Shown here piece by piece: positions 41,711-50,212 of a DNA stretch of 64,000 nucleotides (the first letter of the stretch is position 1; the number at the start of each line of letters is the position of its first letter). The position numbers were made by a program, and so were the translations under genes. The stretch spans positions 1-64,000 of the forward strand of contig VGVQ01000020.1 of assembly GCA_016874005.1 (NCBI GenBank), in the 5' to 3' direction. The DNA is from Gemmatimonadota bacterium. GTDB lineage: Bacteria; Gemmatimonadota; Gemmatimonadetes; Gemmatimonadales; GWC2-71-9. The notes below the pieces were generated by a model. It worked only from the letters and a program-made list of their open reading frames with translations, searched no databases and was not told the DNA's origin.

Positions 41711-42211
41711 ATGGTCTACTCGAAGCCGGAACTCATCGCCGGGATGCAGAACGAAGTCCGGATCCTCCTCCATCTCGCCAGCAAGATCGATCCGGCCCAG
41801 CAGGACTACCGGCCCACCCCGAAGCAGCGCAGCACACTCGAGTTGCTCCGCTACCTCACGATGATGGGGCCGGCGCTGGTTGGCGCCGCCAAGGCCGGCG
41901 TATTCGACGAGGCCGCCTGGGGAGCGGCCGAGCAGAAGGCGGCTGGCCAGTCGCTCGCGGAGGTCGTCGCCTCCATCGCGGCCCTGTCGGACTGGTATGG
42001 CAAAGAGCTCTCATCGCTCAGCGACGCGGATTTCCGGGCGGAGGTTTCTCTTTTCGGGGCACCGATGAGCCGAGGTGCCTGGCTGGTAACCTGGGTCCTG
42101 GCGGGTCACGCCGCCTACCGAACTCAGCTGTTCTTGTACCTCAAGGCGTCGGGGCGCGAGGAACTCGGCACCATGAACCTCTGGGCGGGGATGGACGCAC
42201 CGGCCGCCTGA
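41711..42211 (+). CDS. DinB-like four-helix protein
   Basis: This 166-residue protein has the four-helix pattern of the DinB/YfiT superfamily, with the C-terminal word WVLAGHAAYRTQLFLYLKASGREELGTMNLWAGMD matching many DinB-type proteins. The family usually binds a metal with three His; here one is clear (AGHAAYR), while the first expected position in the helix after residue 45 reads LLRYLTMMGPA without His. Some members are thiol transferases (bacillithiol or mycothiol), others are unknown. The proximity of a YpdA gene makes a thiol link tempting but unproven. A repeat pair lies directly before the start. Confidence 0.65.
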   Translation: MVYSKPELIAGMQNEVRILLHLASKIDPAQQDYRPTPKQRSTLELLRYLTMMGPALVGAAKAGVFDEAAWGAAEQKAAGQSLAEVVASIAALSDWYGKELSSLSDADFRAEVSLFGAPMSRGAWLVTWVLAGHAAYRTQLFLYLKASGREELGTMNLWAGMDAPAA

Positions 42212-42342
42212 GGCTCGGCGGCTCCGTGACCCAAGGGTAGCGGATACCGAGCCATTGCCACACCAGGCCATCCTGGGGCGGCGTCACCGGCGAACCGGCC
42301 GCGATCGCGACGGCAACCTGGCGAGCGGAGAGCCAGGCCACG
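42212..42342. other. 131-base gap between convergent genes
   Basis: No gene, clear terminator or RNA is recognised between the DinB-like gene and the end of the D-aminoacylase frame. Confidence 0.4.
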
Positions 42343-43816
42343 CTACCGTTGGGCCAACGGCGCTCGAACCGCCCGGCCGGGCAGCGCCCCCGACACCAAA
42401 CGTCCATCGCGCACGACGAAGCTCCCCGCGACGAGCACGTGTGGGATACCCGTCGAGGTGAGGGTCGGCTGATCGAATGTCGACCGATCCACCACGGTAG
42501 CCGGATCGAAGAGGGTGAGATCGGCATCGGCGCCGACCGCGATCCGTCCTTTCCTGGCCATCATCGGGACGTGGCGCTCGAGGCGACGGGCCGGCAGGAT
42601 GGTCATCCGTGAGAGAGCGTCCATGAGCCCCAGAACGCGCTGCTCCCGCACGTATCGGCCGAGGATGCGGGCGTAGGTACCGGCTCCGCGGGGATGGCCC
42701 GTGCCATCGACGAACGGGACACCGTCGCTCGCGATCATCACCCCCGGATGGCCGATCGCCTTGGCGACATTCTCCTCTTTCATCATGTGGATGACCACCC
42801 AGCCCCCCTGACGGCGGTAGCGGCTCGAAGCTCGCCCTGGTGAGCCGCTCGCCGGTCAACGGCCAGGCAAGGTCGCCGTAGTCGAGCCGGAGATTGCGCT
42901 GCCAGCCGGGGTTGAACATGGCGGACTCGAGTCGGGTCGAGCCGGCGGTGTAGGGGTACACTTCGGTGGTCACGTCCTGGCCGGCAGCCCGGGCCGAGTC
43001 GAGCAGGGTCAACGCCGCCGGCAGGTCGCCTAACGAACTCGAACCGACGTGCACCAGGTGCAGCGCGGCTCCGGTCGCCTTGGCGGTGACCACCGCCTCT
43101 CGAATCGGCTCGAGCCCGAAGGCGCGAGTGTGGACGAAGACCGGCACCCCGCGCCCCGCCGCGACGGCGAAGAGCCGGGTGATCTCCTCGGCGCTCGCCG
43201 CGGGGGAGTAGTTGATTCCGAATCCCACTCCCAGCCCGCCCTCGTCGAGGCCTTGCCGGATGACGCCTTCGAGGGATTCGATCTGCGCCGGCGACGCCGC
43301 CTGATTGGCCCCCGCGGGAAGCGGGCCCAGCCCGGTGATGGCCGTCGGGTTGGTGGCACCATGGAGAACCTCGACACCATGGAAGACGAAGAACCGAGCC
43401 GGCCGATGCCCAACGGTCGCGCCGTAGTTGATCGGGGCCTGGCCCGTGCGTGAGGCGTACCACTTGGCCACCGGAAACACCCCGGCTTCCATGTCGAGCG
43501 CGGTGGTCACGCCGTCCTGCGCCTGGATCCCCATGTCGCCGCGAGTCTGTCCGTGGGCGTGGAGGTCGATGAAGCCCGGTGCCACGACCAGACCGCTGGC
43601 GTCGATGGTATCCAGACCAGCCAACGGTTTCGCCGACAGCGCGGCGATGCTGTCCCCGACGATGCCGAGATGCAGGGTCGAGTCGACGCCGGAGGCTGGG
43701 TCCATCACCCGTCCGTTGGCGATGACCAGATCGTACCGAGTAGTTTTCTGACAGGCGGTCAGCGCGATCAGACCGATCGCCGCGAGGCCGTGCCATCCAC
43801 GTGGTCGCATTCGCAT
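42343..43816 (-). pseudogene. Frameshifted N-acyl-D-amino-acid deacylase (lipoprotein amidohydrolase)
   Basis: Two frames together make a complete D-aminoacylase. The N-terminal part has a lipoprotein signal with lipobox LTAC (residues about 18-21), then YDLVIANGRVMDPASG, the metal motif GFIDLHAHGQ and GVGFGINYSPAASAEEI. The C-terminal part contains VVIHMMKEENVAKAIGHPGVMIASDGVPF, HPRGAGTYARILGRYV and a GRIAVGADADLTLFDP end. The shift lies at about 42821-42825, where removing one base turns FEPLPPS into FERYRRQGGW and rejoins the reading frame. Either the gene is inactivated or the read has an indel. The enzyme family removes N-acyl groups from D-amino acids using zinc. A TAGCTTTG element lies 6 bases before the ATG. 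Confidence 0.8.
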
Positions 43817-43822
43817 CCGACA

Positions 43823-43828
43823 AAGCTA
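43823..43828 (-). promoter_or_regulatory. Candidate -10 element of the D-aminoacylase gene (TAGCTT)
   Basis: GAAGTAGCTTTGTCGG on the minus strand matches TAnnTTTG and ends 6 bases before the ATG at 43816, again suggesting a leaderless transcript. Confidence 0.4.
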
Positions 43829-43875
43829 CTTCCGGCTCGGAGCGAGCCGCCACCGCATCCACGGAGCCGACTTCA

Positions 43876-44412
43876 GTGCCTCAGGTGACGATCCGCCGCA
43901 TTGCCGACGCCGGCGCGGTCCCGCTCGCCGGCCTCGCCTCGCTCCTGATCGACGCCGTGGACGGCGGAGCATCGGTGGGGTTCCTTGGACCACTGTCACC
44001 CGATGAGGCCACCGCCTACTGGCGCGAAACCGCCGCCGCCGTCGGCCGCCATCTCCATCTCTGGGTCGCCGAAGACGGCGAGGCGGTCATCGGCTCGGTC
44101 CAGATCGCCCGGTGCGAGAAGCCCAATGGCCGACACCGTGCCGAACTGCAGAAGCTCCTGGTGGCCAGATCGGCCCGGGGCCGCGGCGTCGCCACCCGTT
44201 TGATGGATGCCGCCGAACAGTATGCCCGCTCCATCGGGCTCCGGTTGTTGGTCCTCGATACCCACGCCGGCTCCTTGGCCGAGGCCGTCTACCAGCATCG
44301 AGGGTGGATCAAGGTGGGCGAGGTCCCGGAGTATGCCGGGCTGCCAAGCGGTGACCTCATCGCCACGGCGTACTACTACCTGCTCCTGACTCCGCCGCCG
44401 GGCCCGCGATGA
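43876..44412 (+). CDS. GNAT-family N-acetyltransferase
   Basis: This 178-residue protein has the GNAT acetyl-CoA fold. Motif A is LQKLLVARSARGRGVATRLMDAAEQYAR (about residues 92-119) with the RGRGVA pyrophosphate loop, preceded by strand LHLWVAEDGEAVIGSVQIA and followed by LLVLDTHAGSLAEAVYQHRGWIKVGEVPEYA. The substrate is unknown. The frame remains open to a GTG at 43801, but that would overlap the divergent lipoprotein gene; the GTG at 43876 with GGAG 9 bases upstream gives the usual family start. It converges on the SprT-like gene with a 56-base antisense overlap. Confidence 0.82.
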   Translation: MPQVTIRRIADAGAVPLAGLASLLIDAVDGGASVGFLGPLSPDEATAYWRETAAAVGRHLHLWVAEDGEAVIGSVQIARCEKPNGRHRAELQKLLVARSARGRGVATRLMDAAEQYARSIGLRLLVLDTHAGSLAEAVYQHRGWIKVGEVPEYAGLPSGDLIATAYYYLLLTPPPGPR

Positions 44413-45064
44413 CGGTCCGAGCGCGCGGGGCGATCCCGACTTCGAGCGCCTTCTTGCGAAAGGCCGGGCCGTGGTCCACCGGCAGCCGACTCCAATCCTG
44501 CCATTGATGAACCATCTCGTGCAGCAGCGTTTCGGCCGCCGCGATCCAGCCGTGGCGGACGATGTGGCGCCGGCTGATCGCGATCGCGGGGCCGCCCTCC
44601 GAGGCCGGCTCATAGTGCCCGAGCTTGCGCCGCATCCGACCCGAAAGGCAGATCTCCACCTGAGGTAGCTCGCCCCCGAACCATCGCGCGGTGAACTCGC
44701 GGTGCAGTTGGCGGAGTCGAAGGAGCCGCGCCTCGTCGCCGGCGGCCGGGGGCTCGCGACGCCGCTGGCGCGGCCGAACCGGCGGCACGAAATCGTGGAC
44801 CGGAAAGGCGAGGAACCGGCTCGCCAGCATCCGCCGTTCGGGGCGGGTGAGTCGCCGAGCGGTGGCCCAGCGCACCAGGGCCGCGATGACCTCCTCGGGC
44901 GCATGGGCGTAGCCCCGGTGCACGCGGAGGAGCCCCGGCCTCGGCATCGAGATCATCACTCGGCGATTGGCGTGGGTTTCGACCCCGATGGCTCTGGGCA
45001 ACCCCGATTGCCGGAGCCGGGCGGTGAGCTCGGGGAAATCGAATATCAGCGGCAGCTGCGTCAA
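44357..45064 (-). CDS. SprT-like zinc-metalloprotease-fold protein
   Basis: This 235-residue protein has an SprT-like domain: residues about 125-215 with ARLLRLRQLHREFTARWFGG, then the zinc motif AAETLLHEMVHQWQDW and a further His in DHGPAFRKKALEVGI. The family includes the DNA-protein crosslink protease SPRTN and bacterial SprT. The N-terminal half (about residues 1-110) is not assigned but contains VMISMPRPGLLRVHRGYAHAPEEVI. The proposed start is TTG at 45062-45064, overlapping the phosphoesterase stop (TTGA); no ATG is available in the open part. It is the last gene of a six-gene operon. Confidence 0.72.
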   Translation of the reverse strand: MTQLPLIFDFPELTARLRQSGLPRAIGVETHANRRVMISMPRPGLLRVHRGYAHAPEEVIAALVRWATARRLTRPERRMLASRFLAFPVHDFVPPVRPRQRRREPPAAGDEARLLRLRQLHREFTARWFGGELPQVEICLSGRMRRKLGHYEPASEGGPAIAISRRHIVRHGWIAAAETLLHEMVHQWQDWSRLPVDHGPAFRKKALEVGIAPRARTVIAGPAAESGAGSSTPWR

Positions 45065-45879
45065 CGCGGCCGTCGGGGGAATCGTCGAGACGGGCCGGCC
45101 GAGAACGCTCCAGCGGCCCGGTCCCAGCACCAGTGGGTTACGGTGATGTGGTCGTCGGTCACCGCGATCCGATTGAACGCCGATGGCCGCCCGCCCCGGG
45201 TCCTGCTGGTGTGGGTGCCGGCGGTGGCCACCACCGCGCCACCGTCCACCACCCCCGAACCTTCTTGGTGGTCGTGGCCGCAGAGGATCAGGTCGGCTCC
45301 GGTGGTGCCTAACGCCTGCTGCGCGGCCCGCCACCGCGCCAACCCCATTCGCTTCGAGATCTCGCCCCGCAAGACGTTGTGATGGAGGGCGACGACTCGG
45401 ACCGAGTCGGCCGCGTCGGCCAGGAGGTCGCGGGCTCGGGCCACCTCGGCGGCGGGGAGATGACCTTTGACGGCGGTGTCGCGCCAGAACTTCCAGGTCA
45501 TCGACCCGGCGGCGACGCCGTGGCTGGTCAGGACCGAAGTCACCACCAGACCGGGCAGCCGGAGCGTGGGCCTCAACTCGCCGAAGTAGCGCCGATACTT
45601 GCGATGCGGGAGGTCGCCGCCGAGCAGCCCGAACGGCGAGACCCACCACTCGACATCGTGGTTCCCGGGAATCACCATGGTCGGCGCGAGACGACCGAGA
45701 TTTTCGACGAACACCAGGGCCCGCTGATACTCGCCGTGTCGGGAGCGCTGGGTCACGTCGCCCGAGATCACCACCGCGGACGGCGGCTCGGCCGCCACGA
45801 ACGCCTCGATCGCGGCGACCTGGAGCAGGTCGACGTCGCGGCCGAAATGAAGATCCGAAACGTGAACGAGCGTCGTCAC
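45061..45879 (-). CDS. Calcineurin-like metallophosphoesterase
   Basis: A 272-residue phosphoesterase with the dinuclear metal motifs VHVSDLHFGRD (residues about 5-15), VVISGDVTQRSR (about 36-47), MVIPGNHDVEWW (about 67-78), LHHNV (about 165-169) and LCGHDHQEGSG (about 200-210). Class III cyclic-nucleotide phosphodiesterases and related enzymes share this order; the substrate here is unknown. Two GTG codons stand in tandem at the start; the second (45879) overlaps the DUF4139 stop (GTGA) and is preferred. It overlaps the SprT-like gene by 4 bases. Confidence 0.8.
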   Translation of the reverse strand: MTTLVHVSDLHFGRDVDLLQVAAIEAFVAAEPPSAVVISGDVTQRSRHGEYQRALVFVENLGRLAPTMVIPGNHDVEWWVSPFGLLGGDLPHRKYRRYFGELRPTLRLPGLVVTSVLTSHGVAAGSMTWKFWRDTAVKGHLPAAEVARARDLLADAADSVRVVALHHNVLRGEISKRMGLARWRAAQQALGTTGADLILCGHDHQEGSGVVDGGAVVATAGTHTSRTRGGRPSAFNRIAVTDDHITVTHWCWDRAAGAFSAGPSRRFPRRPR

Positions 45880-47237
45880 CACACCACGCGGACGCGATAG
45901 CTGACGGTGCCGTCGCCTTTGGCGGGTACCCGCACCCGAAACCGAGTGATGGTGCTCGACACTTTCTCCGGGGGAATCGAACTCGAGATCACCGACCATT
46001 CCCCAGCCCGCTGCTCGAGAACGTCGACGACGACCGCCGAATCCTTGGCGTTGCTCACGACGACCGAGTAGCTCGCCGTGGCGACGGTTCGCCGACCTTC
46101 CTGGCGAGTCTCATACGTGGTTTGCGTCCGCCGCGCGGTCAGATCGAAGGCCGATCCGGCATCGACCCGGAGGTCTTGGCCCGCGGCCGAATGCCCCACG
46201 TTCGCCTCGCCAATCAGTTGGGCTCGGCCCTGACCATACCGCTCGTAGAGCCGGACGATGCCGGCGGGCACCGGGCGGTCGCCGAAGTCGGTCTTGAGCG
46301 GACGTTTGAGCAGGTAGGTCACGACGACCGGTTCGGTGGCCTCTTCGCCGTACTGCGGCAACCCGCCCCAATAGGGCAGCTGGCCTCGGACGGTGTAGCT
46401 GCGCTCGTAGCTCGTCGTGGCCGGATCGAACAACAAGGCCGTGGTCTCCACTCCCGGCACGAACGTCAGCCTGGCCGGCAGGGTGTAGAGGTGCGCCTCG
46501 CCAACCTGCTCGGCGGTCGCGGCTTGCTCCATGGTCGGGGTCGCCGCCCGAAGCACCATCCCGTCGGCCATCGGCCGGCCCTTCGCGGCCTGGCCCACGT
46601 TCCCCGCGAGCAGCTGGACTTCGGCGTCCGCCAAGCGGAGCGATCCCGGCTGAATGGCGGCGTACCCGGCGATTCGTGCCGCGTTTCTGCTCCCGAGCAG
46701 CACCGAGTAGTTCGCGCTCCAGGAAGCCCCACTGCTGAAGAAGCCGAGCCCGAACCCTTGCCGCGCTCGGTCGCTCCGCACCGCCACGGAGAGCGACGGG
46801 TCGAGCAGGACCAGCTCCGCGGGAAACAGCGGTGTCCCGGGCCGCTCGAAAGCGATCCGGCCATTGCCGAGGCGATATCGCTCGGGATCGACGCCGATGA
46901 CCTCCGCGGTTACCGTGTCGCGGGTCCCCGTGGCGCCTCGGACGGCGAAGGTGAGTCGCTGGCCAATGGACCGCCGGAGCGTATTGCTCTCGTCGACCGC
47001 GGCATCGTAGCTCGCGCCGGTGACCACGACACCCTCGTCGAGCGCCACCAATGACCCTGGATCCATTTGCCCGAGTTCGAGGCGGTGGGTCGATACGCCG
47101 GCGGGCAATCGGACCGGGAGGTTGCGACGGTGGAGAACGCGGCCGTCGCTGTAGATGGTGACGCTGGATTGGGCTGCGATCGTCACGGCCATCCCCGCGT
47201 TGAGGCACGAGAACAAGAGTAGGGCGCGTCCAGTCAT
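45876..47237 (-). CDS. Secreted DUF4139-domain protein
   Basis: This 453-residue protein has a signal peptide (residues about 3-22, RALLLFSCLNAGMAVTIAAQ) and a DUF4139 region across the C-terminal two thirds. Its words include GLGFFSSGASWSANYSVLLG, YAAIQPGSLRLADAEVQLLAGNVGQA, TTALLFDPATTSYERSYTVRG, TYLLKRPLKTDFGDRPVPAGIVRLYE and NAKDSAVVVDVLEQ. The family is extracytoplasmic and of unknown function. The ATG at 47235-47237 overlaps the zinc-ribbon protein stop, and its own stop overlaps the phosphoesterase start. Confidence 0.78.
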   Translation of the reverse strand: MTGRALLLFSCLNAGMAVTIAAQSSVTIYSDGRVLHRRNLPVRLPAGVSTHRLELGQMDPGSLVALDEGVVVTGASYDAAVDESNTLRRSIGQRLTFAVRGATGTRDTVTAEVIGVDPERYRLGNGRIAFERPGTPLFPAELVLLDPSLSVAVRSDRARQGFGLGFFSSGASWSANYSVLLGSRNAARIAGYAAIQPGSLRLADAEVQLLAGNVGQAAKGRPMADGMVLRAATPTMEQAATAEQVGEAHLYTLPARLTFVPGVETTALLFDPATTSYERSYTVRGQLPYWGGLPQYGEEATEPVVVTYLLKRPLKTDFGDRPVPAGIVRLYERYGQGRAQLIGEANVGHSAAGQDLRVDAGSAFDLTARRTQTTYETRQEGRRTVATASYSVVVSNAKDSAVVVDVLEQRAGEWSVISSSIPPEKVSSTITRFRVRVPAKGDGTVSYRVRVVW

Positions 47238-47605
47238 TTCGGATCCTCGGCGTTCTGGTCCTGCCGGCTTTCGACGGATCGGTTCCGCAGTTCCTTGGGC
47301 AGGTACTCGATCAGCAGGCGGGAGACGAGTCGGCGGGCCACGAAGTACACCAGCAGCACCGAGGCAGCCGCGAACACCCGCTGGGTGAGATTGGGAGGCG
47401 TTCGCCAGAGGTGCCAGGCGGCCATCAGCGCCGCGGCGACGATCCCGACGCGTTTGGCGACCCGATCGGCCCGGATCCGGCGCTCTTCCCGGCAGATCGA
47501 GCAGAAGTCGCCCCAGGAGAGTCCATACTCCCGGCGATCGCATTGAACGCAGGGTACCCTGGTTGGCTCGAGGCCGGGCAGCGAAGCGCGCTTGAGTCCC
47601 AGCAT
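47234..47605 (-). CDS. Small membrane protein with zinc ribbon
   Basis: This 123-residue protein has two CxxC pairs in its first 40 residues (PCVQCDRREYG and FCSICREERR), forming a probable zinc ribbon. Two hydrophobic helices follow (VGIVAAALMAAWHLW, about 53-67, and VFAAASVLLVYFVA, about 78-91), with a charged C-terminal tail. It starts 9 bases after the isocitrate dehydrogenase gene and overlaps the DUF4139 gene by 4 bases, so it bridges the two halves of the operon. No function can be assigned. Confidence 0.65.
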   Translation of the reverse strand: MLGLKRASLPGLEPTRVPCVQCDRREYGLSWGDFCSICREERRIRADRVAKRVGIVAAALMAAWHLWRTPPNLTQRVFAAASVLLVYFVARRLVSRLLIEYLPKELRNRSVESRQDQNAEDPK

Positions 47606-47614
47606 CCCCTCACC

Positions 47615-48631
47615 TCAGCCAGCGGCCCGTTCCGCCACCCGGCGGCCGAACTCGGAGGTGCCGGCCGTGCCGCCCAGATCGCGGGTTCGAACCCGATCGA
47701 CGACGATCGTATCGATCACCGCGTTTCGGAGCCGAGCCCCGGCGGCCGGCTCCCCGATGTGCTCGAGCATCAAGGCGGCGGCGAGCATCTGCGCGCTCGG
47801 GTTGGCCAGGTCCTGGCCGGCGATGTCCGGCGCGCTGCCGTGAACGGCTTCGAAGATCGATGCCGTGGTCCCGATGTTGGCGCCGGGCGCGAGGCCCAAC
47901 CCGCCGACCAGACCCGAGATCTCGTCGCTCAGGATGTCACCGAACAGGTTGGTCGTGACGATCACGTCGAACTGCTCCGGCTTGAGGACGATTTGCATGG
48001 CGCAGTTGTCGACGATCATGTCGTTGGATTCGATCCGGTCCCGGTACTCCTCGGCGACCGCGCGGCCCGTCTCCAGGAACAGACCGCTCACCATCTTCAG
48101 GATGTTGGCCTTGTGCACGATGGTGACCTTCTTGCGGCCCCGGGAAATGGCGTAGTCGAAGGCGTAACGGATAATCCGCTCGCAGCCGTGCCGGGTGGTC
48201 ACGCCAGTGGTCACCCCGGCGGCGCGGGGGTCGTCCTTGGTGGCGATCCAGTGCTCGATCCCGGTGTAGAATCCTTCGAGATTCTCCCGAACCAGCACGA
48301 TGTCGATGCCGTCGTAACGGCCCGGGAGGATGGTCTTGGCGGGCCGGACGTTGGCGAACAGCTCGAACTCGCGCCGGAGGGCGACATTGACCGATCGGTA
48401 CCCTGACCCCACCGGGGTGGTGAGCGGCCCCTTGAGGGCGACTCGCCGTTCCCGGATGCTGGCGACGGTCGCATCCGGAATCGGAGTGCCCAGCTGAGTG
48501 ACGCCGGTCATCCCGGCGATCTGATAGTCCCATTCGCACCGGACCCCGGTGGCTTCCACCGCCGAGGCGGTGACCTCGCTGATCTCGGGCCCGATTCCGT
48601 CACCCGGAATGAGCGTGATCCGATGGGTCAT
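47615..48631 (-). CDS. Isocitrate/isopropylmalate dehydrogenase family, probable NAD-isocitrate dehydrogenase
   Basis: A 338-residue decarboxylating dehydrogenase. Motifs include TLIPGDGIGPEIS (residues about 6-18), KGPLTTPVGSGYRSVNVALRREFELFANVRP (about 72-102), VLVRENLEGFYTGIEH (about 115-130), KVTIVHKANILKM and NLFGDILSDEISGLVGGLGLAPGANIG. The SxNVALR loop and YTGIEH are the pattern of short NAD-linked isocitrate or homoisocitrate dehydrogenases rather than LeuB. It therefore may serve the citrate cycle. The ATG overlaps the upstream secreted-protein stop (ATGA). Its neighbours are not citrate-cycle genes, so context does not confirm the substrate. Confidence 0.85.
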   Translation of the reverse strand: MTHRITLIPGDGIGPEISEVTASAVEATGVRCEWDYQIAGMTGVTQLGTPIPDATVASIRERRVALKGPLTTPVGSGYRSVNVALRREFELFANVRPAKTILPGRYDGIDIVLVRENLEGFYTGIEHWIATKDDPRAAGVTTGVTTRHGCERIIRYAFDYAISRGRKKVTIVHKANILKMVSGLFLETGRAVAEEYRDRIESNDMIVDNCAMQIVLKPEQFDVIVTTNLFGDILSDEISGLVGGLGLAPGANIGTTASIFEAVHGSAPDIAGQDLANPSAQMLAAALMLEHIGEPAAGARLRNAVIDTIVVDRVRTRDLGGTAGTSEFGRRVAERAAG

Positions 48632-49278
48632 GGCGCGGACGGGTTCGTCGGATCGGCGCCTTCGATCGGGAAGATGGTGGCGACCGCTTTGCCGAGCACT
48701 TGGTCCGCGGAGCCACCGGCGCCCTTGGCCATCGATCGCCAGACCACCCGCCCGGTCCTGGTATCGGCCAGCAGCACCGAGAGGTTGGCCGCGAGGACGC
48801 CGGTGGAATCGGTGGTGAACACGAGGGCGGCCGGGATCAAGGCATACCGCCACCCACCCGCGACCGCGACCAGCTTTCGAAGATTGGACCGCAGCGGATC
48901 CGGCACCGAGGTGATCGACCAGCCCCGCATGACCGACTGGCCCATCTGGTCCGGATTGGGAACCAAACCGCCACCGCGCCGGGCGATCCGGCGAAGCTCC
49001 ACGGGCGACACCCAGTTGACCTCCGGCGCCCGCGTCAATGCCCCGTCCGTGATCAACGAATCGACCCACCGCCGGATTGTCGGCCGATCGCCTGGCACCG
49101 TGTTCGGGGCGACCGATGGATCGACCACGACCATCTCGATCGGAATGATGGCGACGCCCTGCCCCGCGACGGCGGCGGTGACGAGGCCCTGGGTGATGGG
49201 CTTCTTTTGAGCGGCGAGCGGCGAAATCGATCCCGCGGCGACGACGGTCAGCACTGCATAACGGCAAAGGTTCGGCAT
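48628..49278 (-). CDS. Secreted hypothetical protein at the head of the IDH operon
   Basis: This 216-residue protein has a signal peptide (residues about 6-24, RYAVLTVVAAGSISPLAAQ) and a soluble domain containing IIPIEMVVVDPSVAPNTVPGD, VSPVELRRIARRGGGLVPNPDQMG, YALIPAALVFTTD and LLADTRTGRVVWRS. The last words resemble lipoproteins in which a property is compared with an environment value, but I cannot name the family. A TAGATT element ends 8 bases before the ATG, consistent with leaderless transcription of the whole six-gene operon. The stop overlaps the isocitrate dehydrogenase start. Confidence 0.65.
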   Translation of the reverse strand: MPNLCRYAVLTVVAAGSISPLAAQKKPITQGLVTAAVAGQGVAIIPIEMVVVDPSVAPNTVPGDRPTIRRWVDSLITDGALTRAPEVNWVSPVELRRIARRGGGLVPNPDQMGQSVMRGWSITSVPDPLRSNLRKLVAVAGGWRYALIPAALVFTTDSTGVLAANLSVLLADTRTGRVVWRSMAKGAGGSADQVLGKAVATIFPIEGADPTNPSAP

Positions 49279-49286
49279 AACGCCAT

Positions 49287-49292
49287 AATCTA
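49287..49292 (-). promoter_or_regulatory. Candidate -10 element of the IDH operon (TAGATT, start-proximal)
   Basis: CCGCTAGATTATGGCG on the minus strand; the hexamer ends 8 bases before the ATG at 49278. Confidence 0.4.
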
Positions 49293-49306
49293 GCGGAACG
49301 CCGGGC

Positions 49307-50173
49307 CTAGCGGTATTCGAGCGACAAACCCCCGTCGACCACGATCACTTGACCCGTGATGTGGCGCGCTTCGTCCGAACACAAGAACGACACCACCTGG
49401 GCGATGTCCTCCGGTTCGGCCAGGCGACCGAGGACCGTGCTCGCCTTGGCGCGGTCGATCACCTCGGGGGGGAGCTCGAGCAGCCGTTCGGTCCGGACGA
49501 AACCGGGCGCCACCGCGTTGACGTTCACGTTGCTCGGCCCCAGCTCCACCGCGGCGGCCCGAGTCAAACCCTCGAGACCGGCCTTGCTGGCCGCGTAGCT
49601 GGTGACGCCGAACCCGGGGCGGCTCGCCTGATGCGAGCTGACGTTGACGACCTTGCCGAACTGCTGGGCGCGGAAGAGCGGCGCCACGGTCGCGAGGCAG
49701 TTGTGGGCCCCGATCAGGTTGGTGTGGATGACCTCGCGCCAGTCCTCTTCCGAGAGCCGCCACAAGGCGCCGTCGTTGGCGATGCCGGCATTGTTGACGA
49801 GATAATGGATGGTCTCGAAGCGTTCCTGCACCGCGGCGACGAACCGGGCCACCTGGGTCCGATCTCGAACGTCGCAGGCGTCGGCGTACACCTTGGTTCC
49901 CATGGCCGCGAGGGTCGTCTCGGTCAACAAGGCGGTTTCTCGAATGGCCCGGCCGGGGAGATTGACGAAGCAGAACGCCACGTTGCAGCCGAGTCGCCCG
50001 AACTCGAGCGCCGCGGCCCGGCCGACGCCGGTGGCGCCGCCGGTGACCATCGCCGTCTTGCCCTTGAAACCCGTGGGAACGGTCGCCTGGGCCTTCGTCT
50101 CCGGCATGACCGCCGAGCGAGCGCGACTCGCCAATTGCCACGACGGTGGTTTGCCGAATTCCGGGAACGGCAT
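49307..50173 (-). CDS. Short-chain dehydrogenase/reductase
   Basis: This 288-residue SDR enzyme has the NAD(P) loop TAMVTGGATGVGRAAALEFGRLG (about residues 41-63), LVNNAGIANDG (about 125-135), the active-site Ser in VNVSSHQASRPG, the Tyr/Lys pair in VTSYAASKAGLEGLTRAAAVELGP and the C-terminal HITGQVIVVDGGLSLEY. It is closest in style to FabG-like 3-oxoacyl reductases, but the substrate is open. The ATG at 50173 lies 9 bases after a TAGCTT box with TTGCGG 17 bases further up, which favours this start over an internal ATG at 50107. It is a separate unit ending before the divergent-looking but same-strand MFS operon. Confidence 0.85.
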   Translation of the reverse strand: MPFPEFGKPPSWQLASRARSAVMPETKAQATVPTGFKGKTAMVTGGATGVGRAAALEFGRLGCNVAFCFVNLPGRAIRETALLTETTLAAMGTKVYADACDVRDRTQVARFVAAVQERFETIHYLVNNAGIANDGALWRLSEEDWREVIHTNLIGAHNCLATVAPLFRAQQFGKVVNVSSHQASRPGFGVTSYAASKAGLEGLTRAAAVELGPSNVNVNAVAPGFVRTERLLELPPEVIDRAKASTVLGRLAEPEDIAQVVSFLCSDEARHITGQVIVVDGGLSLEYR

Positions 50174-50182
50174 AGAAGGGCC

Positions 50183-50211
50183 AAGCTACCGGCGGTCTGG
50201 GGGCACCGCAA
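50183..50211 (-). promoter_or_regulatory. Promoter of the SDR gene (TTGCGG-17-TAGCTT)
   Basis: On the minus strand TTGCGG (50211-50206) and TAGCTT (50188-50183) are 17 bases apart. The -10 box ends 9 bases before the ATG, giving a message with almost no leader. The -35 box abuts a GTTAGGC octamer core at 50212-50218. Confidence 0.5.
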
Positions 50212-50212
50212 G

